DNA from: Pseudobutyrivibrio ruminis CF1b
GTDB taxonomy: Bacteria; Bacillota; Clostridia; Lachnospirales; Lachnospiraceae
Reading direction: 5' to 3'
Length of the DNA stretch: 64,000 nt
Assembly (NCBI RefSeq): GCF_000424005.1
Contig: NZ_AUJB01000008.1
Coordinates: 124,001-188,000 of the forward strand
Shown here: positions 1 to 9,079 of the stretch, piece by piece
How the letters are laid out: each line of letters starts with the position of its first letter
Position numbering within the stretch: the stretch's first letter is position 1
The notes under the pieces: generated by a model
Databases searched by the model: none
Seen by the model: the letters and a program-made list of their open reading frames with translations, nothing else
Told to the model about the DNA's origin: nothing
Translations under genes and position numbers: made by a program

Positions 1-126
1 GCTGACAGAATAATTTTTATCGATAAGGGAGACATTGTAGAAGAGACAGAGGACGTAAAAGGCTTTTTTGCAGAGCCTGAGACAGATAGAGCTAAGAAAT
101 TTTTAAAGACTTTTGCCTATGAATAA
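1..126 (+). CDS. Amino-acid ABC transporter ATPase, C-terminal end (partial)
   Basis: Only the last 41 codons are present, open at the left window edge and ending in TAA. The peptide begins ADRIIFIDKGDIVEE and ends with a segment like the FF..P.S.R.K.FL tail. This is how GlnQ/ArtP-type polar amino-acid importer ATPases end after the switch histidine region. The Walker motifs would lie outside the window. A strong intrinsic terminator follows within ten bases, so this is the last gene of its operon. The family is assigned from the C-terminal signature alone. Confidence 0.72.
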   Translation, partial: ADRIIFIDKGDIVEETEDVKGFFAEPETDRAKKFLKTFAYE

Positions 127-133
127 TTTTTTA

Positions 134-159
134 AAAAACTCGCCTTTTGGCGAGTTTTT
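134..159 (+). terminator. Intrinsic terminator after the ABC ATPase
   Basis: An 11-bp stem (134-144 with 149-159, core ACTCGCC/GGCGAGT) with a TTTT loop runs into a T tract. It overlaps the first codons of a longer reading of the next gene, which argues that the next gene starts downstream at 191. Confidence 0.85.
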
Positions 160-190
160 GTGTATAAGTATTTGTAGGAGGGATAGGATT

Positions 191-964
191 ATGAATGTTT
201 TATTACTTGTTATGATTCCTTTTCTAGGTACTTCACTTGGTGCAGCCTGTGTATTTCTCTTTAAGAATTCCATTAATGATTCCTTACAGAGAATGTTTAC
301 AGGATTTGCTGCGGGGGTGATGGTTTCAGCTTCCTTTTTCAGTTTGCTATTACCTGCATTAGAGCAGTCAGCTAACATGGGAAGATTGGCATTCTTGCCA
401 GCAGCAATAGGCTTTGGTATAGGTATGGTATTCTTACTTGCTCTTGATATGTTGGTTCCACATACTCATATGGATAGCAGTGAAGAGGGTTTAAAGAGTG
501 GATTGAAGCGTACCACAAAGCTGGTGCTTGCTGTGACACTTCACAATATTCCAGAAGGTATGGCAGTTGGTGTTGTAGCAGCTGGATGGCTATATGGAAA
601 TGAAGCTATTTCATACATGGGAGCCCTTGCATTGGCGGTAGGTATTGCCATTCAGAATTTCCCAGAGGGTGCTATAGTTTCCATGCCTCTTATGGCAGAA
701 GGAGAGAAGAAGGGAAAGACATTTTTCTACGGAGTTCTCTCAGGTGCAGTTGAGCCACTAGGTGCTTTGATGGTTATATTTGCTTCAAGCATTTTTGTAC
801 CTGCTATGCCATATTTGCTTAGCTTTGCAGCAGGAGCCATGATTTATGTTGTAGTGGAGGAATTGATTCCTGAGATGTCTGAAGGAAAGCATTCCAATAT
901 TGGAACAATAAGCTTTTTCCTTGGATTTATAATAATGATGATACTTGATGTGTCGTTAGGATAA
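191..964 (+). CDS. ZIP family divalent metal transporter
   Basis: A 257-residue polytopic membrane protein predicted to move zinc or another divalent metal into the cytoplasm. The two metal-binding helices of the ZIP family are visible: HNIPEG at residues 118-123 and NFPEG at 156-160. A His-containing cytoplasmic loop (HTH at 91-93) precedes them. Size and hydrophobicity fit the bacterial GufA/ZupT-like branch. The start at 191 has a GGAGG 9 bases upstream. An in-frame ATG at 113 would run through the preceding terminator and is rejected. The gene is flanked by terminators on both sides and is probably monocistronic. The metal cannot be told from sequence. Confidence 0.88.
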   Translation: MNVLLLVMIPFLGTSLGAACVFLFKNSINDSLQRMFTGFAAGVMVSASFFSLLLPALEQSANMGRLAFLPAAIGFGIGMVFLLALDMLVPHTHMDSSEEGLKSGLKRTTKLVLAVTLHNIPEGMAVGVVAAGWLYGNEAISYMGALALAVGIAIQNFPEGAIVSMPLMAEGEKKGKTFFYGVLSGAVEPLGALMVIFASSIFVPAMPYLLSFAAGAMIYVVVEELIPEMSEGKHSNIGTISFFLGFIIMMILDVSLG

Positions 965-967
965 AGC

Positions 968-999
968 AAAAGCCTTCCTTAGCAAAAAGGAAGGCTTTT
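968..999. terminator. Bidirectional terminator between zip and ktrA
   Basis: A 12-bp stem (AAGCCTTCCTT arm near 969-980, AAGGAAGGCTT arm near 987-998) has A runs on one side and T runs on the other. It serves the convergent ZIP and ktr genes. Confidence 0.82.
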
Positions 1000-1002
1000 A
1001 TA

Positions 1003-1653
1003 CTATTTATTGATGCGATGAAGCTCATCACGCTCAAGAACAATAAGAAGCTCATTTTCGGCATCAAGTGGCTCTACTGGATCAAGAATCTTCCAGTGGC
1101 CGTTGTCATGATTCTTATATGCGATAACATTAATTTTGTAGTTTTTACGCAGATTAAGTTCAACCATGTTTTTTCCAACCCATTTTGGCATTGGGAACAT
1201 TTCTACCATACAAAGATTTTCATCTACTTTGAAGTAATCAAGGAAAGTATCGGAAGCAAGGATTCTTGCAGACTGTTCTCCGCCATACTCCTCAGGAACG
1301 ATAACTTTATCAGCGCCAATTTTTTTAAGAATAGAAGTCATTCTGTCTGATGAGCTTTTGGCAACAATAAGTGGAACTTTTAATTCCTTTGCAACTGCAA
1401 CAGACATGATGCTTGCCGAAAGATTGCCAGCCATGGCAACAGCTACGATATCCATATTTTTAAGACCAAGCATTTCTACTTCGTCCTCATTTGTGAGGTC
1501 AGCACATACAGAAGCTGTGCAATAACCATCCATATCCTTAAGTTTATCAGGGTCATTGTCTACTACCAAAACATCTGCGCCCATATCGTACATGCTCTTT
1601 GCAAGACTGATTCCATATTTACCTAATCCTAATACTGCTATTGTTTTTTTCAT
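1003..1653 (-). CDS. ktrA: Potassium uptake regulatory subunit KtrA (RCK protein)
   Basis: A 216-residue cytosolic RCK protein that forms the nucleotide-gated ring beneath the KtrB channel. The N-terminal Rossmann fold shows G9-x-G11-x-x-G14 followed by the acidic D32 that contacts the ribose of NAD(H) or ATP/ADP. The rest of RCK_N runs to about residue 125, and a smaller RCK_C domain fills the C-terminus (about 135-216). The length matches the family. It lies 10 bases downstream of ktrB on the same strand, so the two form one operon. Which nucleotide or c-di-AMP gates it is not readable here. Confidence 0.92.
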   Translation of the reverse strand: MKKTIAVLGLGKYGISLAKSMYDMGADVLVVDNDPDKLKDMDGYCTASVCADLTNEDEVEMLGLKNMDIVAVAMAGNLSASIMSVAVAKELKVPLIVAKSSSDRMTSILKKIGADKVIVPEEYGGEQSARILASDTFLDYFKVDENLCMVEMFPMPKWVGKNMVELNLRKNYKINVIAYKNHDNGHWKILDPVEPLDAENELLIVLERDELHRINK

Positions 1654-1663
1654 TTTTATCTCC

Positions 1664-3028
1664 TTATCCTACGAAGAAATCTCCTTCTGTGTATCTGCAT
1701 TTACTCTTATGTTGACCTCTGCCGGCGAAAAATATGGCCAAAGAAATAGGTCCGATTCGTCCCAAATACATGGCGATTATAATAATAATTTTTCCTACAT
1801 TGTTGAGGCTTGAAGTAAGTCCTCTTGATAATCCTACAGTGGCAGAGGCACTGATAACCTCATAAAGACCATCCTGCATATTAATAGGATTTGTAACGAT
1901 TAAAGCAAGAGTTAAAACAATGATTGTAAATGCAGCAACTGAAACAATAACTGTAGCTTTTCTCATGTTTTCCTCTGTTACGCGTTTGTTGAAGATGATG
2001 CTCTGGTCATCTCCACGAATATATGAATATACATTTAAAACTGCAAGAAAGATGGTAACTGTCTTAACACCACCGGCAGTTCCTATTGGAGAGCCACCGA
2101 TAAACATCAATATGTATGACATAACACAGGAGAAATCAGTCATGTTTTCCTGTGGGAAAGAGCAGAAGCCTGCAGTTCTTAAGGTGACAGATTCAAAGAA
2201 GCTGTTTATCACCTTATCCACTAAAGTCATGTCTCCGATAGTTCCGTAGTTTTTGTATTCTGAGATAAAGAAGAACAATGCTCCTGAAACTATGAGAATA
2301 GCTGTAACAGTAACTACAAGTTTGGTGTGTTCTTCAAATCTCTTGAAAATCTGAACTGGGGTGAAGCCCTTTCGGATGCCGGCTTTGATTTTCTCAGACA
2401 TATCAAACCATACTACATAACCTAAACCACCCATGATTATTAAAATCATTGTGGTACACATTACCAAAGGATTAGATTTGTAATCCATAAGGCTGTTGTT
2501 TCCAATGATATCGATTCCTGCATTACAGAAGGCTGATACGGAATGGAAGATTGAAAACCAAATGCCCTTTGCAACGCCAAATTCAGGAATAAAAGCAATG
2601 GAGTACAGAATGGCTCCAACGGCCTCGACTTTTAATACATCCTTTGAAATGCGGATTAATATTTTGAGTATTCCTACGTCAGTATTAAGATTAAGGGAAT
2701 CCTGAAGCATTTTTCTATCACCCAGTGAAAATTTCTTTTGGGTGATAAGCATTATCATGGAGATAAAGGTAATGATTCCTAGACCACCAATTTGAATCAA
2801 AAGCAGGATTATTATCTGCCCGAATAGACTGAAGTAGCTGAAGGTATCCACTACTACAAGACCTGTAACACAGGTGGAGGTGGTGGAGGTGAATAATGCT
2901 ACAAGTGGATTAGTCCAATGACCTGATGCGGATGATAATGGAAGCATTAAAATAAGCCCTCCCATTACGATGGCAATGAGAAAGCTTAAGGGTATCAATT
3001 GGACTGATGAAATTTGTTTCTTTTTCAT
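1664..3028 (-). CDS. ktrB: Potassium transporter membrane subunit KtrB
   Basis: A 454-residue membrane protein of the TrkH/KtrB superfamily that conducts K+ (often with Na+). It keeps the fourfold M1-P-M2 layout. Filter-like loops include TSTTSTCVTGL near the N-terminus, FCNAGID, RTAGF and SATVGLSRG, each carrying the conserved filter glycine. The start at 3028 (MKKKQ) is chosen because GGAG lies 8 bases upstream; the in-frame ATG 54 bases earlier has no such site and would add a non-family extension. It is cotranscribed with ktrA. Confidence 0.92.
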   Translation of the reverse strand: MKKKQISSVQLIPLSFLIAIVMGGLILMLPLSSASGHWTNPLVALFTSTTSTCVTGLVVVDTFSYFSLFGQIIILLLIQIGGLGIITFISMIMLITQKKFSLGDRKMLQDSLNLNTDVGILKILIRISKDVLKVEAVGAILYSIAFIPEFGVAKGIWFSIFHSVSAFCNAGIDIIGNNSLMDYKSNPLVMCTTMILIIMGGLGYVVWFDMSEKIKAGIRKGFTPVQIFKRFEEHTKLVVTVTAILIVSGALFFFISEYKNYGTIGDMTLVDKVINSFFESVTLRTAGFCSFPQENMTDFSCVMSYILMFIGGSPIGTAGGVKTVTIFLAVLNVYSYIRGDDQSIIFNKRVTEENMRKATVIVSVAAFTIIVLTLALIVTNPINMQDGLYEVISASATVGLSRGLTSSLNNVGKIIIIIAMYLGRIGPISLAIFFAGRGQHKSKCRYTEGDFFVG

Positions 3029-3137
3029 AAATTCTCCAAGTGGTATCTTACCAAGTAAATATTGTGCTTTCGTTAGCACCACTAAGAAGAAATATTATTA
3101 CAAGACGATTGTAAAGTAAATGTATATTTACACTAAG

Positions 3138-4502
3138 TTAATATATTGGAAACTTCAATTCAATGGTGAAATTGTCTTTTGAGGTGCGAGTCTTGCTGGC
3201 GCCCCCCTGTCTTTTCATAAGACTAGAGATACTTATGAGCCCGATTTTAGCACTTTCGTTTTTGCGAGGCTCCTTTCTAATCTTATTTGAAATAGAAAGA
3301 ACTGCATTTTCAGTGTCATGAAAAATGCGAATTCTGACTGGCTCAGCCTCGTCTGCGTATTTATCAATATTCGTAAATACGTTATTGAAGACTCTTAGCA
3401 TATCGTTCATGTTTACATGAATCAAAAAGGTGTCCATAGGATCTTCGATTTCAAATTGTAGCCCCTGTGCCTCTAAAGGAAGTGATAGCTCTGAAATAAG
3501 TTGCATAAAAAGCTCTACTCCGTCAAATTCTTCTAGGGCTTCCGCAGGGCGCTCAGGATGAGGGTCGAATGCCAGAAAATATTCAAAAAGTCTATCGGAC
3601 ATTTCTTTTATTTGATGACAGGTATCTAAGGCTGTGTTTATATATTTATCCATTTCCTCAGGAGAGTTGTAGTGATGCTCCTTTAGGATTTCAAGATAGC
3701 CCATCTGGGTGGTAAGAGGAGTGCGCAAATCATGGGACAAAGCAGTGACAAGGCTATTGTTGGCCTGAATAGCTTTTGTTTCATTTTTCATCTGCTGGTC
3801 CAAAGCTACTCTCATGGAATTAAGACTTGTGGCTACCTGTGTCAGTTCATCATTACCTTTTACAGGAATCTGATAATTAAGATTACCGCCTTCTAGAATG
3901 TTAATTCCAAAGGTAACATCCTTTATGTAGTGAATTTTGCGGCGCACGAAGGCTATAAGTATAAGGATGATAACTAAAGCTGAAATGGCGATGCTTATAT
4001 CGTGGAGAGTGTTGTATATACTGTACTGGAAATCTGCCAGAATATAGATTTTGGCCTTTGTGTCTATCAGTCTTATATCGTGGGCCCGCCTTTTAGGAAA
4101 GAATGCCTGATAGTCGTTTAGTGTATCTGTAAATTCAGTGTCATCTGCATCGAATTTAGGAACATTTCCATTTTTATCTGAATTCATAAAGGAATTGTAA
4201 AGGATGGTATTTCCTTTTCTTACATAAAAAAATACGTTTTTTTCCTTTTCCCACCAGTCTGTAAGTGGAGCAGTATTGGTGGTGCTAATTTGTTCCTTAT
4301 ATATGTAGGTTTGAAGAGAATCTAAATATACGGATATTTTATAATCAGTGTAAGAAGTTTCTGCCCATTTTGAATAAGCGATGGCCTCTGCACCCATACC
4401 TAGAAGAAGGTAACAAGCAAAGCCTATCAAAAAAGAAAAAATGACTGAGACAGTAAGCTCTATGTAAAGGGATTTAAAAATAGCGTTAATTATTTTTTTC
4501 AT
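3138..4502 (-). CDS. Sensor histidine kinase with an atypical ATP-binding domain
   Basis: A 454-residue membrane kinase. Order: TM helix (about 10-35), an extracellular sensor of roughly 130 residues, a second TM helix near 175-195, HAMP, HisKA with phospho-acceptor H257 in SHDLRTP, then a HATPase_c domain. The N-box is present as NNVFTNIDKYAD. The usual G1 box (DxGxG) is missing: the strand leads straight to SISNKIRKEPRKNESAKIGL and a G2-like segment ending in KRQGG. The ATG at 4502 overlaps the TGA of the response regulator (ATGA), so translation is coupled. Its signal is unknown; the divergent export operon suggests a toxic compound or antimicrobial peptide. Confidence 0.88.
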   Translation of the reverse strand: MKKIINAIFKSLYIELTVSVIFSFLIGFACYLLLGMGAEAIAYSKWAETSYTDYKISVYLDSLQTYIYKEQISTTNTAPLTDWWEKEKNVFFYVRKGNTILYNSFMNSDKNGNVPKFDADDTEFTDTLNDYQAFFPKRRAHDIRLIDTKAKIYILADFQYSIYNTLHDISIAISALVIILILIAFVRRKIHYIKDVTFGINILEGGNLNYQIPVKGNDELTQVATSLNSMRVALDQQMKNETKAIQANNSLVTALSHDLRTPLTTQMGYLEILKEHHYNSPEEMDKYINTALDTCHQIKEMSDRLFEYFLAFDPHPERPAEALEEFDGVELFMQLISELSLPLEAQGLQFEIEDPMDTFLIHVNMNDMLRVFNNVFTNIDKYADEAEPVRIRIFHDTENAVLSISNKIRKEPRKNESAKIGLISISSLMKRQGGASKTRTSKDNFTIELKFPIY

Positions 4503-5209
4503 TGAAGCTTGTACCCCTTTCCCCATACAGTAAGAAGGTGTCTTGGATTTGATGGATCTTCCTCGATTTTGGTACGAAGATTACGAATGTGAACCATGAT
4601 TGTAGCGTTTGAACTGTAAAAATATGGCTCGTTCCAAATGCTTTCATATATAAGCTGGGCCGGGAAAATTCTACCTGGTGAGCCGATGAGAAGCTTGAAA
4701 ATCTGATATTCTAGCTCTGATAAATCCAGTTGTATTTCCTCGCCTGTTGAATTGGTAGCATATACTTCATTTCTATCCTTTGCCACCTTGAATACGTCAT
4801 AGGTAAGGAAGTTGTCATCTACGGGAGCTTCCTTTCCTTTATATACATAGTAGCGTCTTAGAAGGGATTTTACCCTTGCTGTAAGCTCTGCATGTGAAAA
4901 AGGCTTTGAAAGATAATCATCTCCACCAATTAAAAGTCCTAAAGATTTGTCGGAATCGGTACCCTTTGCAGTGAGGAACAGGATTGGCATCTGATATTTT
5001 TCTCTTATTATTTTACAAACATCAAGTCCAGATTTGCCTGGCATCATAATGTCCAAAATAATAAGGTCTATAGAGTCGTCGACCATTGCAAGGGCAGCTT
5101 CCCCGTTCATTGCCTCAAGCACCTCATAGCCTTCGCTTTCTAATAATATCTTTATTATGTTGCGGATTTCCTCGTTATCATCAACTGTTAAAATCTTTTG
5201 TTTATTCAT
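4499..5209 (-). CDS. OmpR/PhoB-family response regulator
   Basis: A 236-residue regulator. The receiver domain has the acidic pair D10-D11, phospho-acceptor D53 in LIILDIMMPG and the conserved lysine in LTAKG. A winged-helix Trans_reg_C domain fills about residues 130-236. It is the first gene of a two-gene operon with the kinase. It is divergent from the MacAB-like export operon at 5390, with an inverted repeat in the shared intergenic region, so that operon is its most likely target. This is an inference from arrangement. Confidence 0.93.
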   Translation of the reverse strand: MNKQKILTVDDNEEIRNIIKILLESEGYEVLEAMNGEAALAMVDDSIDLIILDIMMPGKSGLDVCKIIREKYQMPILFLTAKGTDSDKSLGLLIGGDDYLSKPFSHAELTARVKSLLRRYYVYKGKEAPVDDNFLTYDVFKVAKDRNEVYATNSTGEEIQLDLSELEYQIFKLLIGSPGRIFPAQLIYESIWNEPYFYSSNATIMVHIRNLRTKIEEDPSNPRHLLTVWGKGYKLQ

Positions 5210-5297
5210 AATTCATTCCTATTTTTCCTAATTTAAAAATCTGAATCTAACTGTATAGTAGCATAAAAAAAGTGTTTAATCTTTGAAATAGTCACAT

Positions 5298-5359
5298 TTT
5301 AGATTTCTTAAGATTTACTTTAGGTTTTTCTTAAGAATCTAAATGTATCATCCTATAGT
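5298..5359 (+). promoter_or_regulatory. Putative response-regulator operator and -10 box of the export operon
   Basis: An imperfect inverted repeat pairs 5298-5313 (TTTAGATTTCTTAAGA) with 5329-5343 (TCTTAAGAATCTAAA). The core TTTCTTAAGA also recurs as a direct repeat 23 bp apart (5304, 5327). A -10-like TATAGT lies at 5354-5359 and no clear -35 is seen. This fits activation by the divergently encoded OmpR-type regulator. Confidence 0.55.
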
Positions 5360-5389
5360 AAGTTAAAAATTGCTTCGGAGGAAAAATAA

Positions 5390-7063
5390 ATGAAGTTAAA
5401 AGAAGTGTTAAACAAGATTAAGTTTTGGGAAGGTAAGGATTTAGATCTTGATGATGAAATAGACGAGAAGCTTGATGAAGTAGAAGGAGAGCTTTCAAAG
5501 AAGGATAAGAAATTTTTTAAAAAGCTAAATAAAAAAGTTGTAGCGGCAATGGTTATTGCAGCGATTTTAATTTCTAGTATTGCAGGAGTGGCTAGCTTTA
5601 AAAAGGCAAGTGCAAAAACAAATGAAGAGGATATGACAATTACTATTCCAGTGGCAAAGCAGGATATTCAAAAGACATTAGCAGCTACAGGAACAATTAT
5701 TTCTGCAGAGGAAAGCACAGAATTTGCTACAACAGGTGGTTCATATCCAGTTGAGGAAGTGTATGTAAAGGTTGGAGATGTGGTAAAGAAGGGCGATCCT
5801 CTTTACAAGCTTGATATGACATCTATGGAGCAGCAGTTAAGCTATCAGCAGCAGGCACTTAATATTCAAAATCAGCAGAATGAGCTCGCTGCCCAGACCG
5901 CAGAGGCAGCTTTAAAAAATGCTCAGGATACAGGCGCTGTAAGTATAAACGATGCAAACAGAAGTCTTGCTGAGGCTCAGCAGAATCAGTCAATTGCAAA
6001 TAGAAATAGAAAGAGTGCTGATGATGCACTTGGTGATGCAAGACGAGCAGAAGATAACGCATATAGAGCATTCAACTCAGCTAAGGAAGCTTTATCAAGA
6101 GTTGAGAGTAATCCTGATAGCACACAGGAAGAAAAAGATACTGCACAGGCAAAAGTAAATAATGCAAAGAGTGATTATGAAAATGCCGTTTCAAACAGAA
6201 AAACAGCAGAAACTAACCTTGCCTCTGCAAAGGATGCTGTAGATACAGCTAACCGTTCTTTAGATGGAGCATCACAGGCAGCCGGTAAGGCTCAGACAGA
6301 TGCCAATGCATCAGTTATAACTCAGGCACAGTCAGTAAAGTCTGGAGAGCTTACAGCAAAGGCAAGCACTATTTCAAATCAGCAGGAGATTGCAAAATCA
6401 AAGGAGGAGCTTGGCAAGGCTACAGTATTTGCATCTCAGGATGGAACAGTCACAAATGTAAATATCAAGGTTGGCCAGACCTACAGCGGAACAGATGCTA
6501 TCGTTATTGATAACGTAACAAGCCTTAAGGCTACAGCAGATATTGATGAGGCTCAGATTCCAAACATCGAGCTGGGACAGAAGGTGCAGATAAAGACAGA
6601 TGCTACTGGAGATGATGTACTAGAAGGTACAGTTACTTTCGTATCACCTACAGCGACAAAAAACAGTACAAAATCAACAGACAGTGATTCTACTACAGCC
6701 TCTGTTTCTAAGAGCCGTGCCACATATCGTGTAGACGTAACTCTTAATGGAACAAATGAGCGTCTTAGACTTGGCATGACAGCAAAGATGACATTCATTA
6801 TCGCAAATGCGAAGAATGCCTTGGCTGTTCCTTCAGCTGATATACAGACAGATTTTGATGGAAGCAAATATGTAGTGGTACAGAAGAAGGATGGTACTAC
6901 AGAAAATGTTACTGTAACAACTGGTATTTCTGATGATTTCTACACAGAGATTAAGGATGGAAAACTTAAAGAAGGCGCAGAAATCGTTGAGAATTCATCT
7001 GAAGGCGGAATAGATGCAACTTTAGATGATATGGGAGCTGATGGAGGTATTTATTTTGAGTAA
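5390..7063 (+). CDS. MacA-like periplasmic adaptor (HlyD/MFP) of an ABC exporter
   Basis: A 557-residue membrane-fusion protein. A charged cytoplasmic N-terminus of about 48 residues precedes a single TM helix (about 49-70). A lipoyl-like half (VEEVYVKVGDVVKKGDPL), a long Gln/Ala-rich coiled-coil hairpin (about 150-335), the returning lipoyl half (ATVFASQDGTVTNVNIKVGQ) and beta-barrel and membrane-proximal domains follow. In Firmicutes such adaptors work with MacB-type FtsX permeases in export of peptides or drugs. GGAGG precedes the start. The stop overlaps the ATPase gene. The long acidic/basic cytoplasmic tail is unusual for MacA. Confidence 0.88.
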   Translation: MKLKEVLNKIKFWEGKDLDLDDEIDEKLDEVEGELSKKDKKFFKKLNKKVVAAMVIAAILISSIAGVASFKKASAKTNEEDMTITIPVAKQDIQKTLAATGTIISAEESTEFATTGGSYPVEEVYVKVGDVVKKGDPLYKLDMTSMEQQLSYQQQALNIQNQQNELAAQTAEAALKNAQDTGAVSINDANRSLAEAQQNQSIANRNRKSADDALGDARRAEDNAYRAFNSAKEALSRVESNPDSTQEEKDTAQAKVNNAKSDYENAVSNRKTAETNLASAKDAVDTANRSLDGASQAAGKAQTDANASVITQAQSVKSGELTAKASTISNQQEIAKSKEELGKATVFASQDGTVTNVNIKVGQTYSGTDAIVIDNVTSLKATADIDEAQIPNIELGQKVQIKTDATGDDVLEGTVTFVSPTATKNSTKSTDSDSTTASVSKSRATYRVDVTLNGTNERLRLGMTAKMTFIIANAKNALAVPSADIQTDFDGSKYVVVQKKDGTTENVTVTTGISDDFYTEIKDGKLKEGAEIVENSSEGGIDATLDDMGADGGIYFE

Positions 7064-7805
7064 CAATGAAGAAATCCTATTAAAGGCTCGCAACATTAGA
7101 AAAAGCTACTACATAGGTACACCAAACGAGCTGGAAATTTTACACGGAATAGATTTGGATATTCGTAAAGGCGAATTTGTTTCAATAGTAGGTCAGTCGG
7201 GCTCTGGAAAAAGTACTTTAATGAATATTCTTGGCATCTTGGATAGACAAACAGTGGGAGAATATTCACTTAATGGAATCGATATTTCAAATGCTCCAGC
7301 TAAGGAGCTGGCAAAGCTTAGAAACAGACATATCGGATTTGTATTTCAGACCTACAATCTTATTGCAAGAACTGATGCTTTATCAAATGTAGAAATGCCT
7401 ATGCTTTATGCTGGTCTTTCACCAAAGGAGCGAAGAGCCAGAGCGGAGGAGCTTCTTGAAATGGTAGGTATGACTGAGCGTATGCACCACACACCTGATG
7501 AACTTTCAGGTGGACAAAAGCAAAGAGTGGCCATCGCAAGAGCTATGGCAAATAATCCTGATATTATACTTGCTGATGAGCCTACAGGAGCCCTTGATTC
7601 TGGTACAGGAAGAATGGTTATGGACATTTTCCACGACCTTCATGAAAAGCAGGGCAAGACAATAGTGCTCATCACTCATTCAAATGAGCTTGCAGCAGAG
7701 ACTCCTAGAATCATCACAATAAGTGATGGAAACATAATCTCAGAAAAGACTCAGGAGATAAAAATAATCAGACCAGCAACAGAGGAGAGGAAGGAAATAT
7801 GTTAG
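7056..7805 (+). CDS. MacB-type ABC exporter ATPase
   Basis: A 249-residue ATPase of the LolD/MacB family: Walker A GQSGSGKST from residue 46, FQTYNL Q-loop, LSGGQ signature, Walker B with ADEPTGALD, and an H-loop in LITHS. The best start is the TTG at 7056, which has GGAGGT 7 bases upstream. Two upstream in-frame ATGs (7026, 7041) lie within or before that ribosome site. The start therefore overlaps the adaptor's TAA by 8 bases, indicating translational coupling. It energises the FtsX-type permease encoded next. Confidence 0.92.
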   Translation: MSNNEEILLKARNIRKSYYIGTPNELEILHGIDLDIRKGEFVSIVGQSGSGKSTLMNILGILDRQTVGEYSLNGIDISNAPAKELAKLRNRHIGFVFQTYNLIARTDALSNVEMPMLYAGLSPKERRARAEELLEMVGMTERMHHTPDELSGGQKQRVAIARAMANNPDIILADEPTGALDSGTGRMVMDIFHDLHEKQGKTIVLITHSNELAAETPRIITISDGNIISEKTQEIKIIRPATEERKEIC

Positions 7806-9040
7806 TAGAAAATTGTAAGCTTGCCATAATAAGCATAAAGGCTAACAAAATGCGCGCCTTTCTTACCATGCTTGGTATCATCATAGGTGTTGCAGCGGTT
7901 ATCGCCATTATGACTGTGGGTAACTCTATGACAAAGGGGATACAAAAGCAGTTAGAAAGTTATGGTGTGCAAAACATCGATGTATACATTACACCGTTTG
8001 ATTATAACGCAGAGCTTTCTGATGCTGATATTGAAAATTCGAAGTTTAAGCCAGAGGTGCTTCATAAATTTAGTGATAATTTTAAGGACAAGGTTAGTGC
8101 AATTTCTGTGGAATCCAGTGTTGGAAATGGCGTCGTTCTAAAGAATGACAAGAAGGCTACGGTAGATGTGACTGGCGTTAGCGCAGGATATTTCAAGGCT
8201 AACAATCTTAAGCTTAAGGATGGAATCTACTTTGATTCTTCTGCATACGAGTTGGGCACAAATGTAGCTATAGTTTCAGATTTATTTGCAAAGCAGTTAT
8301 TTGGAGAAAACTACAGTGCTGAGACAATCCTTGGAAATGATTTCGAGGTGAATATCAATGATGAGTATATAAATATTACTCCAGTTGGTATATACGAATT
8401 TAAGGCTCAGGGTGGAGGCAAACAAAAAACATCACCAATGTATATGCCACTCAAATCGGCTTGGAATTTAAATCACGATCAGTCTATTTATTATATGACA
8501 GTGGTTGCAGCAGAAGGCCAGGATGCTGTTAAGGTTTCAGAGGATATAAAAAAATATTTCATAGATTCTCTTGCTAACCAGCTTGGGGATAAGTTTACCG
8601 TAGAGGTATACAGCAACCAGTCTATGATTAAAGAAAATACAGATATGATGAGCAAAATCACCATGGCTATTTCACTTATTGCTGCAATAGCCCTGATTGT
8701 AGGTGGAATAGGTGTTATGAATATTATGACTGTATCAATTACTGAGCGTACTCGTGAGATAGGAACCAGAAAGGCTCTTGGAGCAGAAGATTCAATGATT
8801 ATGCTCCAGTTTATAAGCGAGGCTATTATACTTTGCCTCATTGGCGGACTCATAGGAATGATAATAGGTGTGACTATCGGAGATGTTGCATCAAAGCTTA
8901 TGGGCTACGCCCCTACAATTTCATTTGCTAGTATCTATATTTCCGTAGGATTCTCAATGGCTATAGGCGTGTTTTTCGGCTACTCCCCTGCAAAACACGC
9001 AGCCAGGATGAATCCAATAGATGCCTTGAGATATGAATAA
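7799..9040 (+). CDS. MacB/FtsX-type ABC exporter permease
   Basis: A 413-residue permease with one N-terminal TM helix (MRAFLTMLGIIIGVAAVIAI), a large MacB_PCD extracellular domain (about 45-285) and three C-terminal helices of the FtsX domain with the typical TERTREIGTRKALGA turn. It overlaps the ATPase gene by 7 bases and ends in a strong terminator. It completes the three-gene export operon. Substrate unknown; the neighbouring two-component system is consistent with an efflux or antimicrobial-peptide response. Confidence 0.92.
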   Translation: MLVENCKLAIISIKANKMRAFLTMLGIIIGVAAVIAIMTVGNSMTKGIQKQLESYGVQNIDVYITPFDYNAELSDADIENSKFKPEVLHKFSDNFKDKVSAISVESSVGNGVVLKNDKKATVDVTGVSAGYFKANNLKLKDGIYFDSSAYELGTNVAIVSDLFAKQLFGENYSAETILGNDFEVNINDEYINITPVGIYEFKAQGGGKQKTSPMYMPLKSAWNLNHDQSIYYMTVVAAEGQDAVKVSEDIKKYFIDSLANQLGDKFTVEVYSNQSMIKENTDMMSKITMAISLIAAIALIVGGIGVMNIMTVSITERTREIGTRKALGAEDSMIMLQFISEAIILCLIGGLIGMIIGVTIGDVASKLMGYAPTISFASIYISVGFSMAIGVFFGYSPAKHAARMNPIDALRYE

Positions 9041-9049
9041 TATAGAAAG

Positions 9050-9079
9050 ACTCGCCTCATGATTGGAGGCGAGTTTTTT
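9050..9079 (+). terminator. Terminator of the export operon
   Basis: A 9-bp stem ACTCGCCTC (9050-9058) / GAGGCGAGT (9066-9074) is followed by six T. It overlaps the last codon region of the convergent LacI gene. Confidence 0.88.

Noticed and set aside
113-190. Longer N-terminus for the ZIP transporter from ATG 113
   Set aside because: It would translate through the strong terminator at 134-159; the ATG at 191 has its own GGAGG site.
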